Positions 62,262 through 64,000 of a stretch of 64,000 nucleotides of DNA are shown one piece after another. The notes beneath the pieces are model-generated. The model did not search any database, was not told the DNA's origin, and was given only the letters and a program-made list of their open reading frames with translations. The position numbers were made by a program, and so were the translations under genes. The first letter of the stretch is position 1, and every line of letters starts with the position of its first letter. This DNA is from Ignavibacteriales bacterium (GTDB lineage Bacteria > Bacteroidota > Ignavibacteria > UBA10030 > SZUA-254): NCBI GenBank assembly GCA_016214905.1, contig JACRMQ010000001.1, forward strand, positions 1 through 64,000, written 5' to 3'.

Positions 62262-62344
62262 GTCATGCCGAATTCATTTCGGCATCTGACGTTAGACCCT
62301 GAAACATGCCTTCGTCGCACTGAGTCGAGATGTTCAGGGTTACT
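62262..62344. repeat. Double-hairpin dispersed repeat, copy B
   Basis: First hairpin ATGCCGAA/TTCGGCAT with loop TTCAT; second hairpin is a longer form, ACCCTGAA with TTCAGGGT separated by a 29-nt insert that itself pairs ACAT with ATGT. 24 of the first 29 bases are shared with copy A. Same orientation as copy A. Confidence 0.75.
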
Positions 62345-62412
62345 CTATTGTTTTGTTTAACATATCAAAAAAGTTGAACAAAGGCAATTATGTATCAGAG
62401 CATTCATAACCC

Positions 62413-62456
62413 ACAAAATAAAACATCCCGCCACGCTATTATAGCGGGACGGGATG
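62413..62456 (-). terminator. Intrinsic terminator of the T9SS protein at the right end
   Basis: A stem with outer arms CATCCCG/CGGGATG and inner arms CGCTA/TAGCG (62424-62456), followed on the minus strand by TTTTATTTTG. It lies 110 bp after the stop at 62566. Confidence 0.8.
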
Positions 62457-62508
62457 CCATTTTGTGGATTAGTGAAAATCTTTGCCATCATTTGCATCAT
62501 CACCATTA

Positions 62509-62534
62509 TTGCCGTCCCTTTAAAGGGACGGCAA
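62509..62534. repeat. Perfect 26-bp palindrome downstream of the T9SS gene
   Basis: 13-bp arms, TTGCCGTCCCTTT and its exact complement, with no loop: a symmetric site. It lies between the stop of the T9SS gene (62566) and its terminator (62413-62456). No T-run follows it on the minus strand, so it does not look like the main terminator. Confidence 0.85.
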
Positions 62535-62565
62535 GTTTTGGCAATATGCAATGATGATTGACTTC

Positions 62566-64000
62566 TTACTTCACCAGAATCATCTTATGGACTGAATTGA
62601 ATGTGCCGGAGGTTGTTCCCTCTTCGCCTATTCCTTCAGCCGATAATCTGTAGAAGTATACACCCGAAGCAAAGCTCGATGCGCTGAACTCTACTTCTTG
62701 CGTTCCTTCACTCATTTGTTCGCGATTGAACAATGTTGCTACTTCCTGTCCGAGCAGGTTGTATACTTTCAACGTTACAAACGCTTCTTCAGGTAAGTCG
62801 AACTGTATCATTGTTGTCGGGTTGAACGGATTCGGATAGTTCTGATGTAACTTATAAGCTTCCGGTATCTGTTCCAACATCGTGTAATCCGGTACTATCT
62901 TTGCCGGTACTACACTTGAACCCTTCAAGTATGGTACGTCAATCAGCTTCTTTGCTCCTGTGAATACTAATGCGGAAGCAAAGCTGGTTGTGTCTAACTG
63001 ACCTTCGAACGCGTTGTTAATTTTGGTTACTGCCGTATTCAAAAATGCCATTACTGCCGGATCGTGGAAATGACGGCTGTATACCGGTTTACCTTTGATG
63101 ATTGTATCAACATGTGCCCAGCCCATCATCAACGAATCGACTAATGAGGCAATTTCTCTCACCATCATACCGTTAAGTACGGGAGCGCCTACTGGTGGTG
63201 TTAACGTTGCATCGTCGAACATTAATTCACCAAAACCAAGAGGTATCATTTCCAGATTACTGGCTGTGATGTTTAACTTCAACGCTATCATCTGTGCTAA
63301 CAACACGTTGTTGAACTTTGTTGGTGGCAGTGATTTTTGCATCTTCAACAACGGCTTGCCTGTGCTTGTCCAAGCATCCAAGCTATGTGCCGGTGTTGTA
63401 TGAGTGGTTTTACCATCATTCAACGTCTTTGCCACATCGCTGTACTTCTTAGCACTTAACCATCCGAACAGCTTTGTGCTATCCGGACTGCTCTTATCCA
63501 TACCGACTTGTAATCCGGTTGGGAATTGAGCTAACGCGAACAGATCGTTTACTGCATTCAACCTGTTCGGCATCGGTAAGCGCGGTTGGTTCATTGTGTA
63601 TGTACCGGCTTCCTTACCTACTGTGCCTTTTGTTGCCTTTGGTAATGTTGCCCATGAATAACCTGTCTTTACCGGTTTACCACTATAACCCCAGCCAATT
63701 ACGGTTACTACGTCGCCGCTATCGATTGCTGAGGTGGTTGCAAGCTTCGCGCTTGTCCATGTACCAACAGTATCAACACCGTTTAATACTACGCCTGTCG
63801 ACAACATTGAGAATTTGAGTGTTAACGCGGCAGTATCCGGTGCTGTTAAGTCGAATACAAACTCATCCGCGTTGGCTTTGCGAGCGATGTATTTGTATTT
63901 CAGTTTTAGATCTTTCGATTGCGCTATGCTGTCAGGATCGAATGAACGGTACATGTTGCTATAGATCGGAGGAGCATTTACGAAATCGAATATTGTGTTC
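62566..64000 (-). CDS. T9SS-sorted secreted protein, C-terminal part (partial)
   Basis: The frame is open from the right edge (codon at 63999); an ATG at 63954 is internal. About 478 residues are visible. A central region (TYTMNQPRLPMPNRLNAVND, IPLGFGELMFDD) has no recognised fold. The C-terminus is a T9SS type A sorting domain: LHQNYPNPFNPTTMIQFDLP near the end, VYNLLGQEVATLF, SFASGVYFYRLSAEG and final KMILVK. So exported and bound at the cell surface; its start is outside the window. Confidence 0.85.
   Translation of the reverse strand, partial: NTIFDFVNAPPIYSNMYRSFDPDSIAQSKDLKLKYKYIARKANADEFVFDLTAPDTAALTLKFSMLSTGVVLNGVDTVGTWTSAKLATTSAIDSGDVVTVIGWGYSGKPVKTGYSWATLPKATKGTVGKEAGTYTMNQPRLPMPNRLNAVNDLFALAQFPTGLQVGMDKSSPDSTKLFGWLSAKKYSDVAKTLNDGKTTHTTPAHSLDAWTSTGKPLLKMQKSLPPTKFNNVLLAQMIALKLNITASNLEMIPLGFGELMFDDATLTPPVGAPVLNGMMVREIASLVDSLMMGWAHVDTIIKGKPVYSRHFHDPAVMAFLNTAVTKINNAFEGQLDTTSFASALVFTGAKKLIDVPYLKGSSVVPAKIVPDYTMLEQIPEAYKLHQNYPNPFNPTTMIQFDLPEEAFVTLKVYNLLGQEVATLFNREQMSEGTQEVEFSASSFASGVYFYRLSAEGIGEEGTTSGTFNSVHKMILVK

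Larger units (their letters stand above)
62232..62565. other. Intergenic region between the GIY-YIG gene and the T9SS protein
   Basis: 334 bp without a credible gene; a 64-codon frame at 62357-62551 crosses the hairpins and looks spurious. It holds repeat copy B (62262-62344), a terminator hairpin (62413-62456) and a perfect 26-bp palindrome (62509-62534). Confidence 0.6.

Noticed and set aside
62357-62551. 64-codon minus-strand frame in the right-end intergenic region
   Set aside because: It runs across the terminator hairpin and close to the 26-bp palindrome; sequence is methionine- and cysteine-rich with no recognisable domain.

Overview
The window looks like a chromosomal segment of a Gram-negative bacterium of the Fibrobacterota-Chlorobiota-Bacteroidota (FCB) group, most likely Ignavibacteria- or Kryptonia-like. 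Evidence: several large secreted proteins end in type IX secretion (T9SS) sorting domains, two with the NYPNPFNP motif; there is a PorV/PorQ-family outer-membrane protein, two TonB-dependent receptors, a GWxTD-domain protein and lipid A/heptose glycan enzymes. The base composition is moderately AT-rich. Most genes are on the minus strand. Several promoter-like sites read TTGAxx, 16-17 nt, TATxxT, close to the E. coli sigma70 consensus and unlike the Bacteroidales -7 motif. No rRNA, CRISPR array, phage gene, transposase or integrase was seen.

Layout: 1-2.6 kb (plus): tail of a T9SS cargo protein, dusB, a LiaF-like membrane protein, nth. 2.6-10.4 kb (minus): hsp20 behind a sigma54-like promoter and a long palindrome, trxB-queG-metallohydrolase, a ferredoxin, a redoxin protein, and an rsmI-type methylase/AI-2E permease/dut operon. 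10.5-13.7 kb: a vitamin B12 uptake unit: promoter, cobalamin riboswitch with intrinsic terminator, BtuB-like receptor, small DUF6580 membrane protein. 13.7-24.4 kb: a poly-gamma-glutamate (PGA) locus: ssb, a CapD/GGT-family enzyme, a huge T9SS beta-propeller protein, pgsB, pgsC, pgsW, a periplasmic protein with an internal duplication and an outer-membrane barrel. No pgsA/capA is present.

24.5-35.8 kb: NHL-propeller protein, then a TonB receptor/T9SS surface protein/PorV-PorQ trio from one strong promoter, then a class V aminotransferase and an amidohydrolase. 35.9-50 kb: mazG (plus), phoH, an envelope pair (LysM/coiled coil plus small lipoprotein), radC, a LivJ-like TPR protein, an ABC exporter pair, comEC, a metalloenzyme-superfamily protein, a degenerate peptidase-MA-like protein, dtd, prmC. 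50-56.3 kb: a partner-switching module (two SpoIIE phosphatases, RsbW-type kinase, STAS protein) and a MATE transporter. 56.4-62 kb: a TPR protein, tRNA-Arg(CCG), and a tsaC-heptosyltransferase-acyltransferase-GWxTD-YjbQ operon. 61.9-62.3 kb: a frameshifted GIY-YIG nuclease gene bracketed by two copies of a double-hairpin repeat. 62.6-64 kb: the C-terminal part of another T9SS cargo protein, running off the window.

The two most coherent systems are the PGA locus, which looks like a Gram-negative version with its own candidate export partners, and the riboswitch-controlled B12 unit, in which the DUF6580 protein is a good candidate inner-membrane transporter. All calls are from reading the sequence; no database search was run.
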